DNA of 64,000 nucleotides from positions 1,426,001 through 1,490,000 of the forward strand of contig CALYLX010000126.1 of NCBI GenBank assembly GCA_944990035.1. Reading direction: 5' to 3'. This document shows positions 42,464 through 55,506 of this stretch, one piece after another. The number at the start of each line of letters is the position of its first letter. The first letter of the stretch is position 1. The position numbers and the translations under genes are program-made. Below the pieces are notes generated by a model. It saw only the letters and a program-made list of their open reading frames with translations, did no database searches and had not been told where the DNA came from. The stretch is from Clitopilus passeckerianus. Taxonomy: Eukaryota; Basidiomycota; Agaricomycetes; Agaricales; Entolomataceae.

Positions 42464-45400
42464 ATGTTCGCTGCGGCGACCTCTTTCTTCGCCAGGAGTG
42501 CAGTCTTTCAAAATTACAATGTTGGAGCATCCGCAAACAGCCGACCAGCCACTCCAGGAAACATTGGGAGTTCATCCACCAATCTTTCTCAACCGTTTGC
42601 ACCTACGATAACCATTGGGCTGTGGAAAGTTCAATCCGCGTCGCACAAGGTCACGAATAAACGAGTCTCGGTATGGAGCTTCGACAAGAGGGCACAGGAG
42701 CTGGAAAGGCTGAGCGTTCCGGCACGAGACCGGGTTCTTGAAGTTTTGAAAGGAGAGGTGTGCTATGTGTTTAGCTGGTTCTCGAGGAAGGGGAGCTAAC
42801 GCAGTCTAGGCGTCTGCACTGAGTAGACTTAGACACCCTTCAATTCTAGGTAGGCTGCGCGTTCTGACTGGCTTCTGAGTAAGACTCATTCAGGTGTTAT
42901 CCTAGAAATGGTCGAACCACTGGAAGAGACCAGGAGCGAACTGATTTTTGCCACAGAACCCATCTTGTCATCGCTCGAGCTCTCAATTCCAGGCGGAAGG
43001 CGGAATGCACCTCTAGTTGAGCTAGACGAGGTTGAGGTCCGGTCTGCTCAGACTACATACGCCACTGCTCCTAGAACTGACCTGCTTTCAATCTAGATCC
43101 AGAAGGGCATACTACAGCTATGCAAAGGCCTATCATTCATGCATTCTTCCGCCCAACTGATTCATTCGAATATCAACCTAACGACGATAGTTATCAACAA
43201 TGCTGTGAATACCTTCAAGCTCTCCCATTGAATTCGTGAACACTGACAAGATGGATGGCTGCAGGGCGACTGGAAGATATCCGGCCTTGGATTAACAATA
43301 CCTCTTCTTACAAATGGCAATCCTACACGATGGGAATTTCCCACTTACGATGGACGAGTCCCTCCAGAAGTTCAACGGTCATTCGATTATATGGGTAAGT
43401 GTCGAGAAATCAGTGATCATATTCGGCCATTGAAGGGATCTGTAGCCCCGGAGTATGCACTCGACGAGAAGCTGGTCACTGCATCTGACATGTACTCCCT
43501 CGGTTGCGTGATATACGCTGTTCATTGTAAAGGTGCTGCTCCTTTCAAGAATCATGGCAGCCTTGGTGGTCTGCGAGAAAATGCCGGAAAACCAGTTCCT
43601 GGGATGGGGTCATTGGACAGTGATCTGCAAGGCAACTATCGACTTCTCCTCAAATTTTCACTAGGTTTACTCATCTTTTCCCTGTAGGTCTCCTGCGAAC
43701 CCTCGTTACAAGGCATCCGGACAACAGACCTAACCCAGCCAATCTACCTTCATACCCGTTTTTCTCGTCCCTTCCCATTTCCACCTTGAACTTCCTCGAG
43801 CGCTCAAACTTCACGACCAAAACTAGAGAAGAGAAGATCTCATTTATGAAAGGGTTGACCACTGTATTGGACAAGTTTTCTCAGGGCCTTCGAATACGCA
43901 AGATTCTGCCATCTTTGGTTGAGGAGGTAACGAGCCCAAGCGATCGCGCATTTATCGGGAGCCTAAACCTCTTGCTTTATCCAGATGAAAGATACCCATC
44001 TTCTGCCTTATATCCTTCCAAACGTATTTGCAATATCGATAGCCCTAACACCAGCGCAGTTCGGGACAACCGTGCTTCCTAGCCTCAAGCCGTTGTTTAG
44101 CATCAAAGAGCCGCCACAGAACATGCTTACACTGCTGGACAACCTTGGCATGCTGCAAGAAAAAACAGAGAAACCGACTTTCAGAGAGCGTAAGCCATAG
44201 TTCAGTGTTCAGTGCACATGTACTCCGATCTGATACCTCGTTATTAGACGTCCTGCCCCTGGTATACAATGCCTTGGAGTCAGAGCACTCCCAGGTGGGT
44301 TCTTTGTTTTGCAGCGTTGACCTTTTCAACAACTTCTTGATCTGCATAGGTGCAAGAAAAGGCGCTCAAAGTTATTCCGGATCTGTGCGATACTATCGAC
44401 TACGCAGAAGTTCAAGGCACTCTTTTCCCACGTGTTGCAGTAAGTTGGGGGCACTGAAAAGTCGAGGATAATAACTTATCCAAAGTATAGCTTGTTTTTG
44501 CCAAGACGCGAATCCTTACCGTCAAAGTTGCAACGCTTACTACTTTCCTTGCCATGGTCAAAACACTTGACCAGGTAACATCCACTACCTCCATCTCCGA
44601 GATCTACTGATGATCCCTGTTACAGTCAAGTTTAACCCAGAAACTCGTTCCTCTTCTCGCGAAGATACGGACAAAGGAGCCTGCTGTAATGATGGCCACC
44701 TTATCTGTGCACGAAGCAATGGGTTTCAAAGTTGATCGTGAGGCTGTAGCTACTCTCGTGCTTCCACAATTGTGGGCAATGTCTATGGGTCCTTGTGCGT
44801 TGTTCTCTTCTTTGTTGTAGCTTGTACCGAAGGGTTGAATTTGCTCAAACTTCGCATCTTCACACAGTGCTCAATGTTGACCAGTTTGGGCGGTTCATGG
44901 CAGTTATAAAGAAACTCGGTGATCGTGTTGAGAAGGAGCACAACCAATTCCTCAGAGATACGCAGCGAATAGAAGACCGTTCAGCTACAGCCAATGGCAT
45001 GATTGGCCCTATATCAACGACAGGGGGCGTCACCTTTGAGAGCCTCGTTGGGAGTGGTAACGCGGCTCCTGCCCATAGTCAACAAGCTACAGGCACGGGG
45101 AGTGAGGCATCTTGGGACGATGACGTCTGGGGTTCAATCTTCTCTGACGATGTGAGCGCTCTTAGAACTGACAACGTATCAGATGGGTTATTAACACATA
45201 CAACTCCTTCCAGAAGAACCAAGCGCTTAGCTCACTGTCAGCATCCAAATCGACTACCCCAGCTGTCGCTCCGGTCTCGACATTCAATAGGAATTCTCCT
45301 AGCACTTCAACGCTCGGTCCACGCAGTATAACTTCGAGCCCGCTACAACAAAGTTCATTGTCACGGTCAACGTCGAAGCCGGTGATATCTCCCCCGCCGA

Positions 45401-45735
45401 TACAACCAATACAACCTCAGGCATCTCGTCCAGCGCCAAATCATGGCATGTCTTCGCCCGCAATCAACCCCCAGCCTGCAGCTCGGCCAACACCCAATTA
45501 TAATATCTCCCTTGGCTCTCAGCCGTCATTTGGGTTTGCGGCACCCATGAATCCAACTCCGGCAAATATAGGTGCTCAACCTGCAACTATACCCTCTTTC
45601 ACGCCCGTTCCGGCCCCGATGCCCTTTGTTGTGTCAAACACATTGATGCAACCTATGAAACCTTCAACCACATCATGGAATACACCGAAAAAGCCATCAA
45701 GTAATGATTGGGGAGATTTCGATCCTCTAGCATAA
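42464..45735 (+). CDS. SCYL2: SCY1-like pseudokinase (SCYL2/CVAK104 type)
   Basis: Kinase-fold protein with HEAT repeats that acts in clathrin-dependent traffic in animals. Start ATG 42464-42466. The kinase-like domain has RVLEVLKGEASALSRLRHPS, KGLSFMHSSAQLIHSNINLT and WKISGLGLTIPLL. The HRD motif is replaced by HSN and DFG by SGLG, so catalysis is unlikely; MAPEYALDEKLVTASDMYSL keeps the APE helix. Helical repeats follow (TKTREEKISFMKGLTTVLDK; LPLVYNALESEHSQVQEKAL; MGFKVDREAVATLVLPQLWA). The tail is Pro/Ser-rich with repeated NP and PAP motifs and ends WGDFDPLA at stop 45733-45735. One intron (43632-43687) must begin with GC to join SDLQG to LLRTLVTRHP. About twelve introns. Only 14 bp separate its stop from that of HRQ1. 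Confidence 0.9.
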
Positions 45736-45749
45736 TTAGACTCTTTGGA

Positions 45750-48700
45750 TTACGCCGATTCTATTCTAATGTTAGACTTTGCTTTAATCTCTGTAGCAGG
45801 AACTATTGTTTCTGGATAATTGATTTTGTCTTCCTGCAGGAGAATAGTGCTTGGATCGATCTCTTGGTTAAGGAGGTCCTTGAGAATCAACAGTGCACCG
45901 AGCTTGGAAGATACCAGATTAGCCTCTTTGCAGGTGGGACTCTGAACACCTAGAAGATAAGGTTGAGCTGGGCTAGATTTATAGACGTATCTATAACTCA
46001 CAATCTTTGCACCCTGCCTCGCATTCACAGGCCTCAACTTTGGAGCAAGCCTTTGTTAACAAGAAGTTGACTGGAGTGTTCGAATCAGAGACGTCGAACA
46101 AGGTAATAGGTGCAAATCCTTACCATTCTCAAAAGCCTTTGATGCGACGCCCCCTCCTTTCCCGACTGAATCGTAGAATATTAGCCTGCGCTTGTTCAGC
46201 TTCTCCACATGCTATTCAAGCCAGCGCGATTACCTAGCTGGTCGCTTCCTAGCCGACTCAGTTGAACGATATTCCTTCTCTGCAACTTTGCATTCCGTTC
46301 TCAGATCTTGAGCGAGGCTAAACCGGTTCATGACAGCGTGCTGAGCAGCGTGAACTGCTTCTGCTGCGTTGATCCTTTTCTGGCGGAACAGAGACAACAA
46401 CGGCTCAGACACATCTAGCCAGAAACCAGTAGTAGTCTGCTCCCATGGTGGACTGTCCAAATCCACAGAGTCTAGGATAGTTTTATGCCTGCCACATAAC
46501 AGCTTAGGCATGAATTACAACGTTATACTCCTCAAACGAACCGTATCTTGAAGAACCCTGAGAGGTCTTGAGTAAAGCAACGGTGTGATGGTTAGACGGT
46601 AGGGGAATGACGTACCGAAAACTTTCACCGTGATGTCGATCCCTGTTGATTAAAGATTCAGATGGTTGAGGTAACAGAACTTCGATTGGCGGTACGCACG
46701 TCCAAAGTATGCGCGGCTCTGCGACTTCTTTATCTCTTTAATGCGATACGTTTGAATCGCGTCAATGTTGCTAACGGATGTGGTTCCATCACCTGAGAAG
46801 ACCCGAAGGAATAAAGGGCACATACGTGAAATCTCTGTAAGAGTGAAGCCTTTCAGTTTTCGTTGGTTGGTGAACTGGGGAAACGATCACTAGCCTCGGC
46901 GAAGTTATCCAATTTACATCGGCTTGCACGACTTTGGCAAGTTTAGTCTCGTGGCTTAGCTCCTTAACCTGTATCATTTCATTATATGTAATCTTGCTTC
47001 TCGTAGAGTAGAACAAAATACGTACTACGAAAGGTATTCCTTGATGCATAAACTTTGTGCGTCCTAGATTAATGGGATGATAGTGCGAAAAATATGTGCA
47101 CGTACGACACCACCTTCGTATACCTCAAACATTGCCCTCGATATCTCGACTTCCTCCAGGATTGTACCTACATGCCCAGACCTCGTGACGTTCACCACGG
47201 CATACTTCTCCTCCATTACACCTCCTGATTCGATATGAGCGTCGTAGTCCAAAATTTATCAAGCTCAACGCACTGATTGAGATGAGATGAGCGGGAGCAG
47301 GCAGGAACTTCGAATTGGCATGATACCTATACGTGTGGGCGCCATCGTTAGAATGTGGTATGATGAATCCTGAATTTCGTACCATCCTTCACTATCTCGT
47401 ATCAGCGATGTTTGGCATATCTCCTTCGTGAGCGATCCGAAATATGTCTCATCGCTCAGTGACACTGGCATCTCGTGGGCGGCGCACTGGAGGTGCCCTG
47501 TACATGAGTGAGTATTGATTCAGAAAATGGTGGGACGTTTGACTACCTTCTAACAGATGCTTGTTCTCTAGGTCAATTACTAGATCATCATAAGAAGCAT
47601 CGAACAGCTCATTGGGGTTTTTCGCGAAGTATTGGTCCACGGGAAAAGAGTCCGCCACAAGGATAGCGATTGAATCTTGAGCACGGCGTCCGGCCCTCCC
47701 AGCTTGTTGTCTCTGATCAAACTCACTTGAATAAATTACCACAGATAGAAAGACGAGAAACGTACAAAGCTTGCGAGGGTCATGGGGAAACCAAGCATGA
47801 TGACGGCATCCAGTATTCCTATATCCACGCCAAGTTCCAGCGCGTTGGTTGATACGATGCCGAGTAGGCGGCCGTTAAATGCATCCGCCTCGATCCTACG
47901 TCTGTCCTGGTTGAGGATAGCTAGTTAGTATTATCGAAACAGACAGCTGCAGTTATTCTAACTTCTGGGGAGTACCCTTCGAAGAGTAGATGAGTTCGTT
48001 GAACGGAGGAACAGGTCAAACACGGAAGTCATACCTCCTCGATAGGGCATCGTCTTCTCCAATATATCATACAGCCCGTCACTGCTAAGTTCAGCCCTAA
48101 GGGTTTTCATGGCCTACATCTGTCAAAACAAGGTCCTGAGAGAAGCTACAACTTACCAACTCGCAGACTTTCCTGATCTAGCTCGGAGTGTCAGATCGTG
48201 TTTATCTGGTTCGCGATGAAAGGGTCCTTACCTTGCAGAAAAGGATTACCTTCATGTCATTCCTCATCAGAAACTTCATAAGAGCCACAGCATCGTTCAA
48301 TGAGCTGTGGCGGCCAAGTTCCGGCACCATGGGATCAATGTACGAAGGGTTCCAGACAATGAAATCTTTGCGGCCTGCTGGTGCGCCATCCGCCGTTACT
48401 GCTTCAATTTCCTCTTCGGCTACTCCAGTGATCTTACTCATGTGTTGGCGAGGGTTGGATATGGTAGCACTGCAGGATATTATGCGCACGGAAAGATCTA
48501 TATGACACTTCAGCACGAGAGGCAACGTCCGACGGTGCAAGACATACTTCCTACAGCAGCACAAATACGCCGTAGGCGCCTCATAATTTGCGCAACATGA
48601 CTGATCCTAGAAATCAGAACCAAGGGGGTGAGCCATGTATAATCACGTACCTGCCAAACAATCCAGCATAATAATGAAGCTCGTCAATCACTACAAGCTG

Positions 48701-50671
48701 AAGTCGTTGAAGGTAAGAGCAGGATGAACATGACTCCCAGACGAGTTACCTTGAGACTCTTGAAGAACCTGCGGACATGATATAACTTAATTACTTAAAT
48801 CCGTTCCATTGACTACTGACCTTCGCCACAGTTCCTCGTGGGGAAGGATGCCAACATGTAACATGTCCTGCAAGGTCTTTTAGAGTCTCGAAAGCATGCT
48901 TGGGAATGCGAAGACTCACAAAGTTTGTGAAGATAACGGAGCATTGCTCGCGAAGTGCTGTAACCCGTCAGATGAATGTCGAACAAGTACGTTGAGTCGT
49001 ACCAGCCCGCTCCTCCGTAGGAGTATCTCCATCATAGGTTGCAGTCTGCACTAGCGTCAATATAGGCCTGGGATCTCGTCAAGCGAAGACTTGCTCGACG
49101 GTGTTGGACGCTGACACAGGACCCAATGAGTTGTTCCAGTGCTCCTTTTTGATCTTGGGCTAAAGCCTGCACTGAAAGTGGGTAAACACGTCGGGTGGCT
49201 GTCAATATAAGATACCTTCGTAGGGTAAATAAAGAATGCCGTTGATTCGGAATCCTCCTCCAAGTGTCGCAAAATCGGAACTTGGTAAATTATGCTCTTG
49301 CCTGACGCAGTACTGGTGGAGACAATAACATGTTTTTGCCGTGTAATGGCTTGAATAGCCGCGACCTGGTGAGTGTAAAGCTTTGTGATCTTGCGAGAAT
49401 CCCAAAGAGCGGCAGCAATCGTCTTTGACAGAGGCGGATCGAGAAGAGCTGGCACAAGTCAACTCATGAGGAGATGTCTACGAGAAGAAGTACGGTCTCA
49501 CCTGTCTGTTCTTCCTTTGTAGAAAAGGTCCGTTTGTCAACGATTTGGTCTCTGTACCAAGGTAGGCCATAGAGTGTGGATATAATCCTCTCTGAACGGT
49601 CTGTTTCGGGATCTACCGTATTAGGGACTACCTCTGTCTTGACTGGGCTCGGTTGGGCTTGATTTGGGTTGACCGGAAGATGGGCTAGGCTTGCTGTTTT
49701 CAAAAGTTGCACTGGGTCACTGGAGACGGCATTCGGACCGAGCGTAGATTTAATAAGCCTGTGGTTCCATCGTCATTAAGGTCAAATGGGTTTGCGCCTG
49801 AGCATACTCATTGACTGCACGCTGGAAGACTTCGTTTCGTTTCTCAATGAGTTTCTTAACAGCCTGAGGAGTCAGTGACGCTGCCGGTAAAAGCCTACAC
49901 AAACATATGAACATCAATTGTCAATTCAGAGCTTCATTCATACCCCATATTCTGTGTTTTAGTGCCTTTGGTGCCGTCGACGAAATCTAGCGTCAGAACA
50001 TGCTCATTCGAGTCTATCACCTGGGCCGATGCGGTAATAGAAGAAGTCGAGGCCAAACCGAAGTCGGGAGATTTTGAGCGTTTTTTCGTCGTGGAAGCGC
50101 CTGAATGAACTTGAAGTTGACTCTGGGGGATATAGGCGAACTTTACTACATCAGGCAGAAGGGCTCTTCATGCGCAGGTTTGAGATATAGATTCGGTGCT
50201 ATTCGAAAATCTACGCACTTCAGCTCGGCTACTTGTTCTAAGTTTAAAGGCCTGTTCAGGTTATTAGGTCGGCCAATTCTCTGAGATCTTGAATAACGCA
50301 CTTCTTTGTCAGGTTTTCGACTGAAGATCGCACGACGTCGAATGTCATAGCCAATTGCTTCCGCGTCGAGACGAAACCAAGGACCGTGTTGATAGCCTAT
50401 CCAAGAGCGTCAATGCACAAACATGTCGAAGAGAAAATGGGCATACTTTGAATACCTATCATTATGCGCCTTTAAAAGGCGTACACGCGTAATTAATAGT
50501 GACAACATACCTTAAACAGCTGCTTGTGCATGAAAAGAGCTCAATACTGAAGGCCGTCATGCTCAATGCCACAGATATACTTGCCTCATTGAAGTACTCA
50601 GGCCATTCCACGGTCGGGCTCTTCTCTTTAGGCTGTTTTGTTGTCTTTCTTCGTTTCGTGGGCCGTTCCAT
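45750..50671 (-). CDS. HRQ1: HRQ1-type RecQ-family DNA helicase
   Basis: Superfamily 2 helicase related to RecQ4, acting in DNA crosslink repair and telomere maintenance in yeast. Start ATG 50669-50671 (MERPTKRRKTTKQPKEKSP, a basic nuclear-type leader). Motif I is STSTASGKSIIYQVP, motif II is DELH in VVIDELHYYAGLFG, motif III SCSATISNP, then VSTNALELGVDIGILD and RQQAGRAGRRAQDS (motifs V/VI). The C-terminal DUF1998/MZB-like region gives WEQTTTGFWLDV, AEAVHAAQHAVMNRF, TECKVAEKEYRSTESARKRP, a glycine stretch VGKGGGVASKAFEN and a SPTCKEANLVSSKLGALLIL zinc-cluster end; stop 45750-45752. More than twenty short introns; several apparent frame breaks resolve with good splice sites. Confidence 0.92.
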
Positions 50672-50870
50672 GCTCAGGTTGGTCCAGGCAAGAGTGTGAT
50701 CGTTAAGACCAAGCGGATCAAGATTCAGACCGCGGTGGCTGTACCTTTCTGTTTCCAGCTTATTATGTAAGCCTCTAACTTGTCACCAAACCACGAAAAA
50801 GTCGAGCTCGGTGTGTGCTTTGCGCAATGGGATGTAACTGGAGACTAACCGAAACCTCTTGGATGCAGAG

Positions 50871-51137
50871 ATGAGGCCTTCACCGTCTTTACTTATTCAG
50901 GTTATCCGACGGAGTGCTCTTCAAGTCGAAGAAAGGAAGATTATGCCTGCGCTCAAACCTCAAACTCTCGAACTTTCACGCCCGTCAATGATAGACCTCC
51001 TACAGAAACAGAAGGAAGAGGCTGGTACTAATTGGCCATCAAACCTACGAATTGAGCCCGTCATTAAGAAGGAGATGCTTAAAAATGTGCAGAAGGAGAT
51101 TCGACCAAGGCTGAAGAAGCTCTTGCAAGAGCGGTGA
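50871..51137 (+). CDS. Small putative protein, 88 aa, unknown
   Basis: Not recognised. An ATG at 50871 opens a single uninterrupted frame (MRPSPSLLIQVIRRSALQVE ... RPRLKKLLQER), stop 51135-51137. Composition is Lys/Arg/Leu-rich with two amphipathic helices, as in small mitochondrial or ribosomal proteins, but that is only an impression. A GTAAGC donor at 50767 and a GATGCAG acceptor ending at 50868 could form a 5' UTR intron. It fills the gap between the divergent HRQ1 gene and the convergent SPT16 gene, where a gene would fit the spacing seen elsewhere. Confidence 0.55.
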   Translation: MRPSPSLLIQVIRRSALQVEERKIMPALKPQTLELSRPSMIDLLQKQKEEAGTNWPSNLRIEPVIKKEMLKNVQKEIRPRLKKLLQER

Positions 51138-51470
51138 CCAAGTCGCGGTTCCTCCCCAGTATGTCAAACCGTTTCTTCGCGTTGCTCCCAGACCTGACAA
51201 ATATACACTTTTAGCACTTTGCACCCTATAGATCTACGCTTCTACAATATAATTCCCCAGTTTGCGATTGCTTCTGCCCGAGTCTTGACTGAAATAGAAT
51301 AGTTATATTGCCACCTTACGAGTATTCTACGCTTATGGGCCGAATCACAAACAGAATTGGATTATGCAAGTCATACTAGACAGCGTAAGTAGTATACAAA
51401 ATCAAAGAGCGATAAATCAAGGCGAAAACACAAGAAAGCGAATATTCTGAAAAGACGGGCAAAAGGACAT
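51138..51470. other. Intergenic 3' region between small ORF and SPT16
   Basis: This 333-bp convergent gap is AT-rich toward SPT16. It probably holds both 3' UTRs; no further feature was seen. Confidence 0.5.
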
Positions 51471-54400
51471 CTAGCGCTTGCTTTTGGGTGCGGGTTTGCC
51501 CCCAGATTTACCAGCAGGTTTGCCCTTGCCTTTCTTTGGTTTTTCATCGTCAGAATCCGAGTCCCCACCCTTCCTCTTAGCTTCAAGCCGCTTGGCATCC
51601 GCTGAAGTCCAATCAGTCCAAAGTCCTTGGAATGAGCAAAAGGACGCGTCCACTCACATTTGGCAGCCTTCCTCTCAAGTTCATCCCAATCGTCACCGTC
51701 GTCGCTCTCGTCTTCACCGAAAGAATCGGAGCCAGAATCACCGCTGGCGTCGGAACCATCAAATTCGCTCTCCTCGTCGCTGTCCTCGGACTCCTCGAAG
51801 TCCTCAGGTTCATGCTCAAACTCTGACTCGGAGTCAGACTCTTCGGATTGGTCTTCCTGGAAACAATGGACGGATCAGAGAGATCCAATATGTAGAGAGA
51901 GGGATTAACAAACCTCCGCGCCACTGGGCCCACCTAAGAAGCTCCAGCCGCCTTGTTGGAAGAATTCATAAGGGCTCTCATTGATGTGCTTCATAATGGG
52001 ACCCCAGTTCAAGTTAACAGGACCCTCGCTCATCGGGATATCGACAGAGTCCAACCAATTCTTGACGTCGTCCATTTGTTGGGCTGGAATCGAATTGATA
52101 TGAAGAGGTGTCTTGGTGAAGTCTTTGAAGATGAAGACCAGATCAAATTGCTTCAAGCCGTATTGAACACGCTCCAAAGACGCGATCTCAATCTCAGAGA
52201 GTGTGACGACGAGGAAGGGAGGATCGGTAAGGTGAACAAGGCATTCAGTTGTCGGCTGAAGACGAGCACTGGTACGGAATGGAACACCCTCGAAGGAGAG
52301 CTCGCGGAAGGGAATGTCAAGGTCGAGTGGATCTCCGTTCGACACAGAGCCTGCTTCAGCAATCTTTTCAGCGAAAGCCTTGACCTCCTTGTTAAGGAGC
52401 GCTCGGCGTTTGCGCTCTTGCTGTTCCATTTCAATTTCGTCCTCGTCGCCATACCGGTGTTTTCGTTTCCTGTTACCGGTTTCGTCGAACTGCACATCGG
52501 AGGCTTCACGGAAGAATTGAACATCCTGAAGGGATTTTCAGCGACTGCCGGATATTGATAATCACAAACTTACAAAGGTCTTCTTTTTGCCAAGAATAAT
52601 CGGGGATTTCAGGTGAAGGTGGACAATCACCAAAAGTTCGTGATCACAAGGCTGGAAGAACAGATTCTTGATGTTATTGAACAGTACATCTACCGCATAC
52701 AATTAACATTCTCGTTGAATCACAAAGTCCAACCTACTCACCAACTTTCTGTCCGTTATGAGACTGGTAACGGACACCATTTTGGTGAATCTCAACTTCT
52801 CCGGGAAGGCGTTTGCCATCCAGAGCAGGTCGGACAAAGGTGTCAGTCATCTTGATTGGCCGACGTCCCTTGATCTCGACTAGCTTCTCTTGCTCGATGA
52901 CATCTGCCATCTCCTTCTTTTGTTGCTCGCGCTTGTTGGCTTCCTTCTTGAGCTCGGTGATTTGCTTGCAGACATTGTCGAAGCGATGCCCATCGGGGGA
53001 ACGATACGAGACTGAGCGAACGAATGTTGAGTCCGGGTTTTCAAAAGGCTAAAAGAGCATTACGAATTGGCTGCAGAAGTCTCAATGATACGACGCACCG
53101 TATCTTCCTTCTTGCCAGCAAGTTGGCCTGGCGTCTGGAAGTTGATCCGAAGAACCGTGTAATCGCCTTCATCCGTCTTGCTTGCATTTTTAATGGTATT
53201 GATATGGAAGGGGACAGCGTATCCATGAATTGGCAGGATTACAGTTTGTGCTTTGCGGTCTACAAGGATCTAGTGGCTTTGGGTAAGCAAATGTTTCTTG
53301 GACACAAGGGAATACTTACCCTCAACCTCTCCACTTCGGACGGCAAAGCAGCTTCGCCCTTATAACTCTGGAATTTCTTCCAGCCCTTTCCTTCTTTTCC
53401 GCCCTGGCCACTTCCTCCTTCAGAGAACCGCGCAATACCCTCATTCTGAATTCTCTCGTGCAGCTCCTTCTGATGCTCCTGCAGCCTAGCAGCTGCAGAG
53501 GTATGGACTTCGTCCTGTACTGCTCGTCTCGGCTGGTTCCGGAGCATCTTTCCCCCAATAAGTTTCTTAGCGGGTGAGCCGTTCCCGCGAGGTTTAGAGG
53601 GTGCGACCTTGGCCGGAACCTCTTCTTCATCGTCGTCATCTTCTCCGGTGAGGAAGAACAGAGTCTCTTTATTTGACCTCATGCCTTCGGTAAGGAAGGT
53701 GGACTTTTCGGCCCCTATGCGGATGGTGTCATTGAGCTGCAGGCCATACTTCTTGCCCGTACTGTCGACCAGATCGGTAAATCCAAGGTTCAGGCTCATG
53801 ACCATATCGGTTCGCAGTGTCCGAGTATTCTTGGCGGAGAGAGAGTAGACGGAATCGCGGACTTCAATGCCAGTGCCAAATCCGACATTTTTGACAAAGT
53901 TCCTTTCCGCCTCTGGTCGTTTCGTCTTGACGAAGTTGAGGGCGTGATTGTAGACCTCTCGAGCCGTCACGCCGTCTTTGATAAACGACAGCATCTCAGC
54001 CTGAAGAGCCACCAAAAGACTGTATTCCGCTTCTTGGTCCTTGAATGATTGTGGGTGAAATTTTTTTCCTTAGCCATACACACCTGCAACTTACTGGATT
54101 AGGGTTCACAATGAACGTACGGCCAATGTTGGTGCTATAAGATTTATATCGCAGCGCATACGCCACCAAGAGCACTCCATTGTGAGCAATATTATCATCG
54201 CTGGAATCGGCTGCATAATAGCGGAGATCATACCCAGTCTTGGTTGACTGAGAAATGATCAAGGGGAGACAGCTGAAATCAGCCAGAGACCAGTCAATCT
54301 GCACGACATTAGCGGGCGCAAAGACAGGTATTCATAACTCACGTCGTTTAATCCCTTTCCCTTGTCCCACACCTTCATATCGGGACCTTTTGCGGAGCTG

Positions 54401-55267
54401 CCTTCTCCTGATCCAAGCCTTGCCTCTATCTGGGCAGAAATCATGCTGTGAGATATCTTTGCCTCTCTGTCCAGGATTGATTCGAGTTTGTTGGCTACAT
54501 AGTGTTTCAGAAGGGTAGACGTCAAACTGGCCGATATTTGAACGGCTTTCTGTGGTGGCTGCTTAGAACGAACCTCCTAATACAGTCTGTTATCAGGCAC
54601 GTACCAACTCATCCGCCTCCTTAATGGCCAGAAATCCGCTGACTGCAGCCGTCATGTCCACCTCTTCTGGCTTAGATGCTGCATCCTTCAACAACTTTGC
54701 CCAGTCATCCACCACTTTCCCTGTATGTGTCTCTTTGGTGAGCACGCCCACACGTTTCTTCGAAGTGTAGATTTCAGCGAATTTTGGGAGTGAATCATTT
54801 GGTGCCTCCTTCGGTTTCGCCATGATGAACGTCTCTAGAGGAATATTTGCGGCGTCCTGTACTTGCGACAGAATTTTGGCTGTTGGCGTCACACGTTGAG
54901 AGCATTGTTCAGGGAGGCTCGTGATAGGAACGTACCTTTTGAAGACGAACAGAGCACGCTAATCTTGTCGCGTTCGAAAAGGAATAGCGTAGATGGGAAT
55001 TCATAACCAAGCAACCATTGCTGAAATCGCGAATTTCAACATGAGCGTTCGGAGTCCAATGGTGCGACAAACCTGCATAGCCGTTCCCTTGCGCGAAGCA
55101 TCTTCCTCCGACGCTGGATCACCAGACATTACAAAGAGTGCATCCGCATCCGCTATTGAAGAGTAGTCCTCGTCATTTTTCGCACTCTGTGTGGCCCAAT
55201 ATCGGTCAGATTTAGGTGTCCACTTGAACGATGACAAATTGAGTGAAACTGACGTTCCAAGCATCAT
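51471..55267 (-). CDS. SPT16: FACT complex histone chaperone subunit SPT16
   Basis: Large subunit of FACT, which reorganises nucleosomes during transcription and replication. Start ATG 55265-55267. The N-terminal peptidase-like domain includes [70 protein letters not shown] and [20 protein letters not shown]. The middle region has [40 protein letters not shown] and [20 protein letters not shown]. The C-terminus is a long Glu/Asp/Ser tract (about 51660-51850) followed by a basic end [12 protein letters not shown] at stop 51471-51473. What looks like a break after KKEDT is a 50-nt GTGCGT...TTTTAG intron (53049-53098). About ten introns. Confidence 0.95.
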
Positions 55268-55506
55268 AGATGCGTTTCACGCGACTCCTGAACGCTTGCT
55301 TGTTCAGCTCTACGGCTGGCGGCATTTATGATGACAGTGGGAAGGAAAGAGAGGGAATGGAACTGCAGACGCGTAGGGCTCTTTAAAGAGAAATTACACG
55401 CGCCTCGTGAGCTCAATGTCGGAGTTTCAATTGAACTTGGGTCATGACGGTCCCGCAAATCTCGCACTTCCAACGTTCAAACTCTACAGTATGAGCTACA
55501 ATGTAT

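Noticed and set aside
53049..53098. Apparent in-frame stop and frame shift in SPT16
   Set aside because: A 50-nt GTGCGT...TTTTAG intron joins KKEDT to PFENPDSTF in frame.
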